Source: JASJAR01 sp038530285 (GTDB lineage: Bacteria > Pseudomonadota > Alphaproteobacteria > Rhodobacterales > Rhodobacteraceae). Taken from it: a stretch of 64,000 nt of DNA. The translations under genes were made by a program, and so were the position numbers. Location of the stretch: positions 62,001 through 126,000 of the forward strand of contig JBCBCY010000007.1 in assembly GCA_038530285.1 (NCBI GenBank), read 5' to 3'. Below, in pieces: positions 24,720-33,511 of this stretch. Position 1 is the stretch's first letter. Each line of letters starts with the position of its first letter. Under the pieces are notes generated by a model, which worked only from the letters and a program-made list of their open reading frames with translations, did no database searches and was not told the origin of the DNA.

Positions 24720-27516
24720 TACCTTCAAACCCGGTCAGGATGCCGCCGAGACCCCAGGGTTCGGGGTGACAAAGACCATCGATCTCAGCGTCAATGGTCA
24801 GCCTGTGCGGCAGGACGTTGCGGCCCATACCTCGCTTCTGGATTTTCTGCGCGACGGGCTGAACCTGAAAGGGGCCAAGGAATGCTGCGCGGTGGGCGAA
24901 TGCGGGGCCTGCACCGTGTTGGTCGACGGCGCGCCGGTCAATTCCTGCCTGATGCTGGCGGTCGAAGCGCAAAATACGGCGATTGAAACCGTCGAAGGCC
25001 TGTCGGCGGGCGGTCAGTTGTCGACGGTCCAGCATTCGTTCCTCAAATGCGGGGGCGTGCAATGCGGCTTCTGCATCCCCGGTATGGTGATGTCCGCCGA
25101 AGCGCTGCACCGCGACAACCCGGACGCCGCTGAGCCCGCCGTGCGTGAGGCGCTATCGGGCAATCTGTGCCGCTGCGGTGGCTACAACCGGATGTTCGAT
25201 GCGATGCGCGATGCCGCCGGTGAAGATGTGCATATGAAAACCACCGAGCCGGTGACAGGCGCCACGATCGGGGCCGACATCAGCCGGTTGGGCGGGGTTG
25301 AGCGGGTCAATGGCAGCCAGGCATTTCTGGCCGATATCAACGTGGCAGGCATGACGCATCTAAAGCTCGTGACGCTGGATGTGGGCCGCGCGAAGATCAA
25401 CAAGATCGATGCGTCAAAAGCGCTGGCCGTGCCGGGTGTGATCGATGTGGTGACCGCTGCCGATCTGCCCCAGCCGGTGCCGCGCTTTGGCCCCGAACGC
25501 CAGGACCGCCCCGTCATTGCGGTGGGCGAGACCAAGTTTCACGGCGAACCGGTCGCGGCGGTTGTGGCCGAAAGCAAGGACATCGCGGCTTTTGCAGCAA
25601 GCCTCGTCGAAGTGGACTACGACGCTTTGCCTGCGCTGACCACGACGAAAGACGCCTTGGCGCCGGATGCGCCGCTGGTGCAGGACCCGGCCTTGCGCCC
25701 TGGCGATCCTTTGGCACAGACCAATGTCTTGAAAGACCTGCAATACAGCTGGGGCGATGTGGATCAGGCCCAGGCCGATCTGGTGATTGAAAACACCTAT
25801 ACCTTCCCGATGGTCACCCATTTCGCGATTGAGCCCCATGGGTTCATCGTGGACGCGGCAGATGAGAAGTTGAAGATCTGGAGCCCGGTGCAGCACCCGT
25901 TCCTCCTGCAAAAGATCATGGCGGGGCTGTTCGATCTGCCCCTGAGCGATGTGCAGGTTCTCGCACCTGATCCCGGGGGCGGGTTCGGCGGCAAGCAGAT
26001 GCCGAAGTTCGAGCCGCTTCTGGCCTTCGCGTCGCGCCGGATCGGGCGGCCCGTGCGGCTGGTCCTGACGCTGGAAGAGACGTTTCAGGCCGTGCGCCGC
26101 GCGGGTGCCACGGTGAATATCCGGTCGGGCTTTGCCAAGGACGGCACGCTGGTGTTCCACGACATCGCGTCTGATTATCTGATTGGCGCTTACGCCGATG
26201 TGGCCACGCGGGTCACGCAAAAGGGCAATTATCTGGGCTGCGGGCCCTACCGTGTGCCCCATGCACGGATCAAGGCGCAACCGGTGCTGACCCATACACC
26301 GCCCAGCTGTGCGTTCCGCGGCTTCGGGACACCGCAAGTCAATTGGGCGGTGGAAAGCCAGATCAATGAGGCTGCCCGCCGCCTTGGCATGGACGGGCTT
26401 TCGATCCGGCTGAAAAATGTGTCGGACAAAGGCGATCAGGTGGTCCAAGGCGACGTGCCGGCCGATGGGCACTGGCTGCAATCGGTCCAGAAAGCGGCTG
26501 ATATGCTGGGATGGGACAGGCCCAAAGCGCCAGGTCGGGGTCGGGGCATCGCGGTTGGCATCAAATCAGGCGCCACCACGGGGCTTTCGAATTCCACCGT
26601 GCGGCTTCTGGCGGATGGGTCGATCCTGGTGTTTGCGGGCACATCCGACATGGGCCAGGGGGCCCGCACGATCTTTGCGCAGCTTGCCGCCGATCTTCTC
26701 GGCGCGCCTTACAACCGGGTCTCGGTCATCATGGGCGACACCGCTGTGGTACCGTTTGATCTGCAAACATCGGCCAGCCGGTCGACGGTGTTTATGGGCA
26801 CGGCGATCACGCGGGCCTGCGAAGACATCCACACCCAGGTCATTGAACTGGCCGCCGACACGCTGGGGCTGGCCGAGAGCGATATCAACATCGACGACGG
26901 CAAGATTGTCCTGCCCGGTGGCCCCCAACCCATTTTCGATTTCGTCCAGAAGAGCCTTGGCAAATGGAACGGCGAGCTCATCGGCAACGGCCGGATGCGC
27001 AAGCCCACCGACCCCGATCACCCGCTTGGCGGCTCGCCTGCGTTCTTTGAATTCAACTGCACCGCGTTCGAAGTGTCGGTCGATGCCGCCACCGGCGAGA
27101 TCGAGATCCACAAGCACGTCACCGTGGGCGATGTGGGCAAGGCGCTGAACCCTTTGCAGGTCGAAATGCAGGACGAGGGCGCGTCCATCATGGGGCTTGG
27201 CCACTCGATCTACGAACAAATCTTGATGGATGATCAGGGCCGCATCCGAAACCTTGGCGCGATCGACTACCGGATCGTGACCACCAAGGACATGCCGGCC
27301 GAGATGAAGACCGGCATGATCGAAAACGAAGACGGGCCAGGACCCAAAGGATCAAAGGGCGTCAGCGAAGGCGCGATCCTGTGCACCGCCCCGGCGTTGG
27401 GTGCAGCCGTCGCCGACGCAACGGGCTGCGTCATTCATGATCTCCCGCTGACCCCAGAACGGGTCTGGCGGGCGTTGCAAAACCAGACCACCCTGACAGG
27501 AGACCAAGATGCTTGA
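24712..27516 (+). CDS. Molybdenum hydroxylase, fused [2Fe-2S] and molybdopterin subunits
   Basis: A 934-residue fusion. Residues 20-175 form the iron-sulfur part: plant-type cluster Cys at about 59, 64, 67 and 79 (CCAVGECGACTV), and the second cluster at 118, 121, 153 and 155 (CGFC, NLCRCGGY). Residues 190-930 form the Mo subunit, with PDPGGGFGGKQMPKFEP, SCAFRGFGTPQ, SDMGQGARTIFAQLA and the base Glu at about 886 in SKGVSEGAI. Usually these are separate genes. The CO-dehydrogenase active loop (AYRCSFR) is absent, so it is not a form I CO dehydrogenase; hydroxylation of an aldehyde or N-heterocycle is more likely. GGAGG precedes ATG 24712. Confidence 0.92.
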   Translation: MPDTFKPGQDAAETPGFGVTKTIDLSVNGQPVRQDVAAHTSLLDFLRDGLNLKGAKECCAVGECGACTVLVDGAPVNSCLMLAVEAQNTAIETVEGLSAGGQLSTVQHSFLKCGGVQCGFCIPGMVMSAEALHRDNPDAAEPAVREALSGNLCRCGGYNRMFDAMRDAAGEDVHMKTTEPVTGATIGADISRLGGVERVNGSQAFLADINVAGMTHLKLVTLDVGRAKINKIDASKALAVPGVIDVVTAADLPQPVPRFGPERQDRPVIAVGETKFHGEPVAAVVAESKDIAAFAASLVEVDYDALPALTTTKDALAPDAPLVQDPALRPGDPLAQTNVLKDLQYSWGDVDQAQADLVIENTYTFPMVTHFAIEPHGFIVDAADEKLKIWSPVQHPFLLQKIMAGLFDLPLSDVQVLAPDPGGGFGGKQMPKFEPLLAFASRRIGRPVRLVLTLEETFQAVRRAGATVNIRSGFAKDGTLVFHDIASDYLIGAYADVATRVTQKGNYLGCGPYRVPHARIKAQPVLTHTPPSCAFRGFGTPQVNWAVESQINEAARRLGMDGLSIRLKNVSDKGDQVVQGDVPADGHWLQSVQKAADMLGWDRPKAPGRGRGIAVGIKSGATTGLSNSTVRLLADGSILVFAGTSDMGQGARTIFAQLAADLLGAPYNRVSVIMGDTAVVPFDLQTSASRSTVFMGTAITRACEDIHTQVIELAADTLGLAESDINIDDGKIVLPGGPQPIFDFVQKSLGKWNGELIGNGRMRKPTDPDHPLGGSPAFFEFNCTAFEVSVDAATGEIEIHKHVTVGDVGKALNPLQVEMQDEGASIMGLGHSIYEQILMDDQGRIRNLGAIDYRIVTTKDMPAEMKTGMIENEDGPGPKGSKGVSEGAILCTAPALGAAVADATGCVIHDLPLTPERVWRALQNQTTLTGDQDA

Positions 27517-28579
27517 TAACAATGGCATGATGGATGCGCTGGTTCTCACCGCGCCTCGCGAATTTGAAATCCAGGAGGTCCCGGTCCCTGTGGCGGTCGA
27601 TGACGAGGTTCTGGTCAAGGTCGACACAACTTATATCTGCGGCACCGATCCCCACATCATCCAGGGCGATTTCCCGGGCTTTTGGCCACCGGCCTTTCCG
27701 TTCACCCCGGGCCACGAATGGTCGGGGACCATTGTGCAGACCGGCCCCAAGGCGGCCGCGCTGGGCTGGTCAGAAGGCGAGGCGGTCTGCGCGATTTCCC
27801 ATGTCGGCTGCGGGTATTGCAAGAATTGCATGAAGGGGCGCTATACGATCTGCCTCAACTACGGCAAACTTGACACCGGGCACCGCCAGCACGGGCATAT
27901 CACACCGGGGGCCTATGCCCAGTACATGGTGGCCTCGGTCAAAAGCCTGTACCGCGTGCCCGACGAGATGAGCCTGGAATACGCGGCCAATGTCGATCCG
28001 CTTTCTATCGCGCTTTACACGGTGAACCGTTCACGGTTCGAGCCCGGCGATGATGTCTTGATCATGGGCACCGGGCCGCAGGGGCTGATGGCCCAGCTTT
28101 GCGCCCAGGCGATGGGGGCCGGCCGGGTGATCATCGCGGGGTCCGGCGAGCGGCTCGATCTGGCGGTGAAACTCGGCGCGATCGGGATCAACTACCGCGA
28201 AACGGATGTGCTTGAAGCGGTCAAAGACCTCACTGGTGGGGCCGGTGTGCCGCGCGTGCTGGAATGTGCAGGCACCGCCCAATCAATCCAGCAATCCTGT
28301 CTGGCGGCGGCCAAGGGCGGGGTTGTGTCGATGATCGGCATCCCCCATTCCGACCCCAGCCTGCCGATCAAACGGATGGTGCTGGACGAGGTTGAGCTTG
28401 TCGGAAACCGTGCCAACCCCAATACCGCAGAGCCCGCAATCGCGATGCTGGCAGAAGGTCGCGTGGATCTCAAGCCGTTGCTTTCGCACAAGTTTCCGCT
28501 GTCCGAATTCGCCACTGCGCTTGATATTTACGAAGGTCGCAAAGACGGCGCGATGAAAGTCGCGATCAAGCCCAACTGA
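27509..28579 (+). CDS. Zinc-dependent alcohol dehydrogenase
   Basis: A 356-residue medium-chain dehydrogenase. Catalytic zinc ligands are in YICGTDPHI and PGHEWSG; the four structural cysteines are intact (CGYCKNCMKGRYTIC), unlike the Tdh at 2548. The NAD site is MGTGPQGLMAQLCAQAMGAG. It starts inside the end of the hydroxylase gene (8-base overlap) with CAGGAGA as binding site. It would oxidise an alcohol intermediate of the pathway to a ketone or aldehyde; substrate not predictable. Confidence 0.9.
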   Translation: MLDNNGMMDALVLTAPREFEIQEVPVPVAVDDEVLVKVDTTYICGTDPHIIQGDFPGFWPPAFPFTPGHEWSGTIVQTGPKAAALGWSEGEAVCAISHVGCGYCKNCMKGRYTICLNYGKLDTGHRQHGHITPGAYAQYMVASVKSLYRVPDEMSLEYAANVDPLSIALYTVNRSRFEPGDDVLIMGTGPQGLMAQLCAQAMGAGRVIIAGSGERLDLAVKLGAIGINYRETDVLEAVKDLTGGAGVPRVLECAGTAQSIQQSCLAAAKGGVVSMIGIPHSDPSLPIKRMVLDEVELVGNRANPNTAEPAIAMLAEGRVDLKPLLSHKFPLSEFATALDIYEGRKDGAMKVAIKPN

Positions 28580-28614
28580 TCTGAGCAATCAATTCCGAAG
28601 ACGAGGGACCATCG

Positions 28615-29535
28615 ATGTCTGTAAAGATCGAGTGCATTCTGGAGTGCAACAACCACCTGGGCGAAGGCCCGGTCTGGGATGTGGAAGAGGGGCGTCTTTA
28701 CTGGCTCGATTGCACCGGGCCGCGCTTTGGGCTGGACGCGGTTTGGCGGATGGACCCGAGGTCTGGCAAGGTCGAAAGCTGGGCTTTGCCCAAGGACATT
28801 GGTGCGATGGCGCTGCGCGAAAAGGGCGGCATGGTCGCGGCGATGTGCGACGGGTTCTATTTCATGGACATCGTCGGCGACGCGCTTGAGTTGGACCTGA
28901 TCCAAGGGGTCGATGCCGACATCGAACGCACGCGGCTCAACGATGGCAAGGTCGATCGGCGCGGGCGTTTCTTTGCCGGTGGCATGGATGACCTTGAAGA
29001 GCTGAAAAACTGTGGTTTGTGGCGGCTCGACCCGGACCTGTCTGTCACCCAGGTTGAAGACGGGCTGATGTGCACCAATGGCCCCTGCTGGAGCCCTGAC
29101 GACAAGACGTTTTACATCGCCGACACCTTCATCGAGGAATTCTGGGCCTACGACTACGACATCGAGACCGGCGATCTGTCGAACAAGCGCGTCCATGCGA
29201 CTACCAAGGACGACGAAGGGGTGGCGGATGGCTCGACCGTTGATGCCGAAGGATACATGTGGAACGCGCAGCTGATCTCGGGCGATCTGGTGCGGTATGC
29301 GCCTGATGGCAGCATTGATCGGCGCATCGGGATGCCGGTGAAAAACATCACCAGCGTCATGTTCGGTGGTGTTAATCTGGATGAGCTTTACGTGACGTCG
29401 ATGGCGCGGGTAAAGCACCCTGCCGTGCACGATATGTTCGCCGTGCAGGCCAAGCCGCAGTTTCAGGCCGGCAGCCTCTTCAAGGTGACGGGTCTTGGCA
29501 TCCAGGGTCTGCCTGAACCCCGGTTCGGAGGATAG
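28615..29535 (+). CDS. SMP-30/gluconolactonase-family lactonase
   Basis: A 306-residue six-bladed propeller of the SMP-30/LRE family. The metal Glu is in HLGEGPVWD (about residue 17), further metal Asn/Asp in MCTNGPCWSPDD and GVADGSTVDAEGY. RTRLNDGKVDRRGRFFAGGM is the typical substrate-loop segment. Members hydrolyse sugar lactones and other cyclic esters. Within this operon it likely opens a lactone intermediate. Confidence 0.9.
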   Translation: MSVKIECILECNNHLGEGPVWDVEEGRLYWLDCTGPRFGLDAVWRMDPRSGKVESWALPKDIGAMALREKGGMVAAMCDGFYFMDIVGDALELDLIQGVDADIERTRLNDGKVDRRGRFFAGGMDDLEELKNCGLWRLDPDLSVTQVEDGLMCTNGPCWSPDDKTFYIADTFIEEFWAYDYDIETGDLSNKRVHATTKDDEGVADGSTVDAEGYMWNAQLISGDLVRYAPDGSIDRRIGMPVKNITSVMFGGVNLDELYVTSMARVKHPAVHDMFAVQAKPQFQAGSLFKVTGLGIQGLPEPRFGG

Positions 29536-29539
29536 GCGC

Positions 29540-30496
29540 ATGAAAGACGCGACGGCCTCGGGGCCAAATCAGGCCGGCAAAGTCATCATCACCTGTGCGG
29601 TCACCGGCGCCATCCATACTCCGTCGATGACGCCCTATCTGCCGATCACGCCCGATGAAATCGCGTCCGAGGCGATTGCGGCGGCCGAAGCGGGGGCTGC
29701 AATCTTGCACCTGCATGCGCGCGACCCCGAAACCGGCCAGCCCGACCAAAGCCCTGAAGGTTTTGCGCCTTTTCTGCCCCGGATCAAGCAGGGCACCAAT
29801 GCGGTCGTGAACATCACCACCGGCGGCAGCCCCTATATGAGCGTGGAAGAACGCGTCGCACCGGCGGCCAAATACCAGCCGGAAGTGGCGTCGCTGAACA
29901 TGGGGTCGATGAATTTCGGGCTCTACCCGATGCTCAAGCGGTTTACCGAATTCAAACACGACTGGGAACGCGCGCATCTTGAAGGGTCGCGCGATCTGGT
30001 GTTCCGCAATTCGTTCCAGGACATCGAGTATGTGCTGGAAACCTGCTACGGCAATGGCACCCGGTTTGAGTTTGAATGCTACGACACGTCCCACCTTTAT
30101 AACCTGGCCCATTTTGCCGACCGTGGGCTGGTGAAAGCCCCCTTTTTCGTCCAATCGGTGTTCGGGCTTCTGGGCGGGATCGGCGGGCACCCCGAAGACG
30201 TCCTGCATATGAAACGCACCGCCGACCGGCTCTTTGGCGGCGACTACCGCTGGTCGGTTCTTGGGGCGGGTGCGAACCAATTGCGCATCGCCGCACAGGC
30301 CGCAGCCCTGGGCGGGAACGTCCGCGTGGGGCTGGAAGACAGTATCTGGGCCGGAAAGGGCGAGTTGGCCACATCGAACGCGGTGCAGGTCAAGAAGGTC
30401 CGCCAGATCATCGAAGGGCTCGGGCTCTCGATCGCCACCCCGGACGAGGCCCGCGAGATCCTGTCGTTGAAGGGCGGCGACGACGTCGCGTTTTAA
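29540..30496 (+). CDS. Beta-keto acid cleavage enzyme (BKACE, DUF849)
   Basis: A 318-residue zinc enzyme of the BKACE family. The metal motif is HLHARDP at residues 57-63 (ILHLHARDPETGQPDQ), with VNITTGGSP, SLNMGSMNFG, FECYDTSHLYN and NVRVGLEDS following in family order. The family reacts a beta-keto acid with acetyl-CoA to give acetoacetate and a new acyl-CoA. ATG 29540 gives the proper N-terminus KVIITCAVTGAIHTPSM. The CoA transferase genes directly downstream can activate the acetoacetate made. Confidence 0.93.
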   Translation: MKDATASGPNQAGKVIITCAVTGAIHTPSMTPYLPITPDEIASEAIAAAEAGAAILHLHARDPETGQPDQSPEGFAPFLPRIKQGTNAVVNITTGGSPYMSVEERVAPAAKYQPEVASLNMGSMNFGLYPMLKRFTEFKHDWERAHLEGSRDLVFRNSFQDIEYVLETCYGNGTRFEFECYDTSHLYNLAHFADRGLVKAPFFVQSVFGLLGGIGGHPEDVLHMKRTADRLFGGDYRWSVLGAGANQLRIAAQAAALGGNVRVGLEDSIWAGKGELATSNAVQVKKVRQIIEGLGLSIATPDEAREILSLKGGDDVAF

Positions 30497-30501
30497 GACC
30501 G

Positions 30502-31155
30502 GTGAAGGGCTCGATCTCTCCGGGCGACGCGGTCGCGCAAATCCCAGATGGGGCGCGGGTGATGATCGGCGGGTTCATGGGAGTGGGCTCGCCCGAACGG
30601 CTGATCGACGCGCTGTTTGACGCTGGCACGCGGGGCTTGACGCTGATTGCCAATGACACCGCAATGCCGGGCCGGGGCATCGGCAAGCTGATCACATCGC
30701 GCGCCATTTCGCGGCTGATCACCTCGCACATCGGGCTCAACCCTGAAACCCAGGCGCAGATGAATGCCGGCAAGCTTGAGGTGGATCTGGTCCCCCAGGG
30801 CACGCTGGTGGAATGCATCCGGGCGGCCGGTGTGGGGCTCGGGGCGGTGGTGACGCCGACGGGTGTCGGCACGCCGGTCGAACTGGGCAAGGACACCCTG
30901 ACCATTGATGATAAGACCTATCTGGTGGAAAAGCCGATCCGGGCGGAATTTGCCCTGATTGCCGCGCGCCAGGCCGATTATGTGGGCAATCTGGAGTACG
31001 CGCTGACGGCCCAAAACTTCAACCCGATCATGGCAATGGCGGCAGATACCGTAATTGCTGAGCCTGATTTCATCGTGCCCGTGGGGATGATCCCGCCCGA
31101 TGCTGTGCGCACTCCCGCCGCGCTGGTGGATCATCTGATCGCGCGGCCTGCGTGA
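30502..31155 (+). CDS. 3-oxoacid CoA-transferase subunit A
   Basis: A 217-residue alpha subunit of a family I CoA transferase (AtoD/ScoA type), starting with GTG at 30502, only 5 bases after the BKACE stop. Features: GARVMIGGFMGVGSPERLIDAL, the LTLIANDTAMPGRGIGKL strand, QGTLVECIRAAGVGLGAVVTPTGVGTPVE (positions split here), and NFNPIMAMAA near the end. It would form a complex with the next gene product and transfer CoA to acetoacetate or another 3-oxoacid. Confidence 0.92.
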   Translation: MKGSISPGDAVAQIPDGARVMIGGFMGVGSPERLIDALFDAGTRGLTLIANDTAMPGRGIGKLITSRAISRLITSHIGLNPETQAQMNAGKLEVDLVPQGTLVECIRAAGVGLGAVVTPTGVGTPVELGKDTLTIDDKTYLVEKPIRAEFALIAARQADYVGNLEYALTAQNFNPIMAMAADTVIAEPDFIVPVGMIPPDAVRTPAALVDHLIARPA

Positions 31156-31802
31156 TGGATGCCAAAGACATCATCGCCGCTCGCGTGGCGCGCGAAATCG
31201 AGCCGGGGTCGCTTGTGAACCTCGGCATTGGGTTGCCAAGCCTCGTGGCCGGCCATGTTCCCAGCGATTTGGGCGTTTACTTCCAGTCTGAAAACGGGGT
31301 GATCGGCCTTGGCGCGCGCCCGCCCGAAGGGATGGAGGACCCGCGCCTGACGGATGCAGGCGGCGGCTTTGTAACGGCGGTGCCGGGGGCCGCATCGATT
31401 GACAGCGCGATGAGTTTCGGCCTGATCCGGGGCGGGCACATCGACCTGACGGTGCTGGGTGGTTTGCAGGTCGATGCAACGGGGCGGCTGGCAAACTGGA
31501 TGATCCCCGGCAAGCTGGTGCCTGGGATGGGCGGCGCGATGGATCTGGCCAGCGGGGCCAAACGGGTGATCGTGGCAATGCAGCACAGGTCGCGCGGGGT
31601 GTCGAAGTTTGTCGAACGCTGTGATCTGCCGCTGACCTCTGACCGGGCGGTCGATATGATCGTGACCGATCTGGCGGTGTTCAAGGTTTTGGATGAGACC
31701 CTGCACCTGACGGAACTGGCCGCAGGCGTTACGCTTGATGCGCTGACGGCCGCGACCGGGGCGTCGTTTGTGGTCGCGACCGACGTGGTGATGCAGGCCT
31801 AG
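31155..31802 (+). CDS. 3-oxoacid CoA-transferase subunit B
   Basis: A 215-residue beta subunit (AtoA/ScoB type). The catalytic Glu is in SENGVIGLG, preceded by SLVNLGIGLPSLVAGHVP; GGHIDLTVLGGLQVD and GKLVPGMGGAMDLASGAKRV follow as in the family. ATG 31155 overlaps the previous TGA (TGATG). Last gene of the plus-strand operon; its stop overlaps that of convergent znuB. Confidence 0.92.
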   Translation: MDAKDIIAARVAREIEPGSLVNLGIGLPSLVAGHVPSDLGVYFQSENGVIGLGARPPEGMEDPRLTDAGGGFVTAVPGAASIDSAMSFGLIRGGHIDLTVLGGLQVDATGRLANWMIPGKLVPGMGGAMDLASGAKRVIVAMQHRSRGVSKFVERCDLPLTSDRAVDMIVTDLAVFKVLDETLHLTELAAGVTLDALTAATGASFVVATDVVMQA

Positions 31803-32596
31803 GCGCGTGTTCTGCCCCGCCAGCCAAAAAGGTTCAAAAGCGCAAAAAGGATCGCAGCGACACAGACGATCGAGGGCCCGGCGGGCGTGTCGAACACATA
31901 CGCCCCTTGCAGCCCCGCGATGGCTGAGGTCGCCCCGATCACGGCGGCAATCGCGGCCATCGCTTCGGGCGTGCGGGCCAATCCGCGCGCGGCGGCGGCG
32001 GGAATGATCAACAGGGCAGCAATCAACAACACGCCCACGACCTTGATGGCAACGGCAACGGTGATGGCCAGCGACAGGGTCAGGATCAGCTGTTCGCGCT
32101 TGGGGTTGAGCCCGCTGGCATAGGCCAATTCCTCATTCAAGGTGGACGCCAGCAGCGCCGACCAGCGCCACCCAATCAGGGCAACAACGACCGCCGCACC
32201 TGTCCAGATCACCAAAAGATCAGCCCGCGAGACGGCCAGAATGTCCCCGAAAAGATAAGCCATCAGGTCCAGCCGGATGCCTGACAGAAACGACACCGCG
32301 ACCAGCCCGAAGGCCAGTGCGGAATGCGCCAGAACGCCCAGAAGCGTGTCCATCGCATAGCCGCGCCCGGCCAGAAGCGTCACCGTCAGCGCCATGATCA
32401 GGGCCACGGCCAAGGCGCCGGGAAAGATCGACATCTCAAGCGCCAGTGACAGGGCCACGCCCAGAATTGCGGCATGGGCCGTGGCATCGCCGAAATAGGC
32501 CATCCGCCGCCAAACAACGAAGCACCCCAAAGGGGCAGCCGCAAAGGCCACGCCGACACCAGCGAGCGTCGCGCGGGTCATGAAATCGTCCAGCAT
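31799..32596 (-). CDS. znuB: Zinc ABC importer permease
   Basis: A 265-residue ABC-3-family membrane permease with about eight hydrophobic segments, beginning MLDDFMTRATLAGVGVAFAA. MAYFGDATAHAAILGVAL and the SGLNPKREQLILTL loop are typical of ZnuB. It imports zinc with ZnuC and ZnuA. Its start overlaps the znuC stop by one base. Confidence 0.93.
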   Translation of the reverse strand: MLDDFMTRATLAGVGVAFAAAPLGCFVVWRRMAYFGDATAHAAILGVALSLALEMSIFPGALAVALIMALTVTLLAGRGYAMDTLLGVLAHSALAFGLVAVSFLSGIRLDLMAYLFGDILAVSRADLLVIWTGAAVVVALIGWRWSALLASTLNEELAYASGLNPKREQLILTLSLAITVAVAIKVVGVLLIAALLIIPAAAARGLARTPEAMAAIAAVIGATSAIAGLQGAYVFDTPAGPSIVCVAAILFALLNLFGWRGRTRA

Positions 32597-33381
32597 TACT
32601 CGGCCGCCTCATGGCTGTGATCGTGATCATGCCCGTGATCATGCCCGTGATCATGCCCGTGTTCATGGTCGTGTTCGTGATCATGGTCGTGGTCATGTTG
32701 GTACAGCGCCAGCGCCCCACCCGTTCCGGTGCCGAACAACGCCCGGTATTCCGGGGCCGAGGCGACGGTGGCGGGTGCGCCTTCGCAGCACACATGCCCA
32801 TTAAGGCAGATCACCCGGTCAGAGGCGCTCATGACGACGTGCAGCTCATGGCTGATCATCAAGATTGCGCAGCCTGTTTCGCGGCACACCCGCTCGATCT
32901 GGCGATAAAAGGCGGCAGACCCCGGCTGGTCCAGCCCCTGGGTCGCTTCATCGAGAAGCAGCACGTCGGGGGTGTTGATCAGCGCGCGCGCCAGAAGAAC
33001 CCGCTGAAACTGCCCGCCGGACAATTGGGTCAGCTGGTGGCGCGAAATGCCTTGAACACCCGCGACGTCCAGGGCCGCCTTGATCCGCGCCTTCGAGACC
33101 CGTTCGGTCAGGCGCATGAACCGATCGACCGTGATCGGCAGGGTCGGGTCCACGTGCAGCCGCTGGGGCACATAGCCGATCTTCAGGCCCGGCTTCAGGA
33201 TGATCTCACCCTTGGCGGGTTCTGCCGCCCCGATGATCGCGCGAAACAGGCTTGTCTTGCCGGACCCGTTCGGCCCCACGATAGTCACGATCTCTCCGGG
33301 ATCGAGCACCATCGACACGTTCCGCAGGACCGTGTTGGCGCCGTAGGCCACGGCAAGGTTTTTGACGGTGATCAGGCTCAT
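32596..33381 (-). CDS. znuC: Zinc ABC importer ATPase with His-rich tail
   Basis: A 261-residue ATPase: Walker A GPNGSGKTS, signature LSGGQFQRVLLARAL, Walker B LLLDEATQGLD. The last 35 residues are a His/Asp/Glu-rich tail of HDHDHEHDHEHGHDHG type, a likely cytoplasmic zinc buffer or sensor. It diverges from znuA; the Zur-box-like site between them probably represses both when zinc is high. Confidence 0.94.
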   Translation of the reverse strand: MSLITVKNLAVAYGANTVLRNVSMVLDPGEIVTIVGPNGSGKTSLFRAIIGAAEPAKGEIILKPGLKIGYVPQRLHVDPTLPITVDRFMRLTERVSKARIKAALDVAGVQGISRHQLTQLSGGQFQRVLLARALINTPDVLLLDEATQGLDQPGSAAFYRQIERVCRETGCAILMISHELHVVMSASDRVICLNGHVCCEGAPATVASAPEYRALFGTGTGGALALYQHDHDHDHEHDHEHGHDHGHDHGHDHDHSHEAAE

Positions 33382-33481
33382 GGTCAGTCCTTAACACCCT
33401 ATCGCGGGTCTGCGGCAATTATGTCGGCAGGCTGAGACGGCGCATTGCTTGTCATCATCCGACGTTTTCTCTAAGACGAAC

Positions 33482-33499
33482 GTAACATTATAACATTGC
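33482..33499. promoter_or_regulatory. Zur-box-like operator
   Basis: GTAACATTATAACATTGC between divergent znuC and znuA. Read on the minus strand, AATGTTATAATGTTAC closely matches the E. coli znu Zur site core. AT-rich and 13 bases before the znuA start, so binding would block both promoters. Confidence 0.75.
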
Positions 33500-33511
33500 G
33501 CGGGGGACGTC

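Noticed and set aside
24712..27516. CO dehydrogenase (CoxSL) identity
   Set aside because: The AYRCSFR loop of form I CO dehydrogenase is missing (CAFRGFG here), and the operon context is of carbon-compound breakdown.
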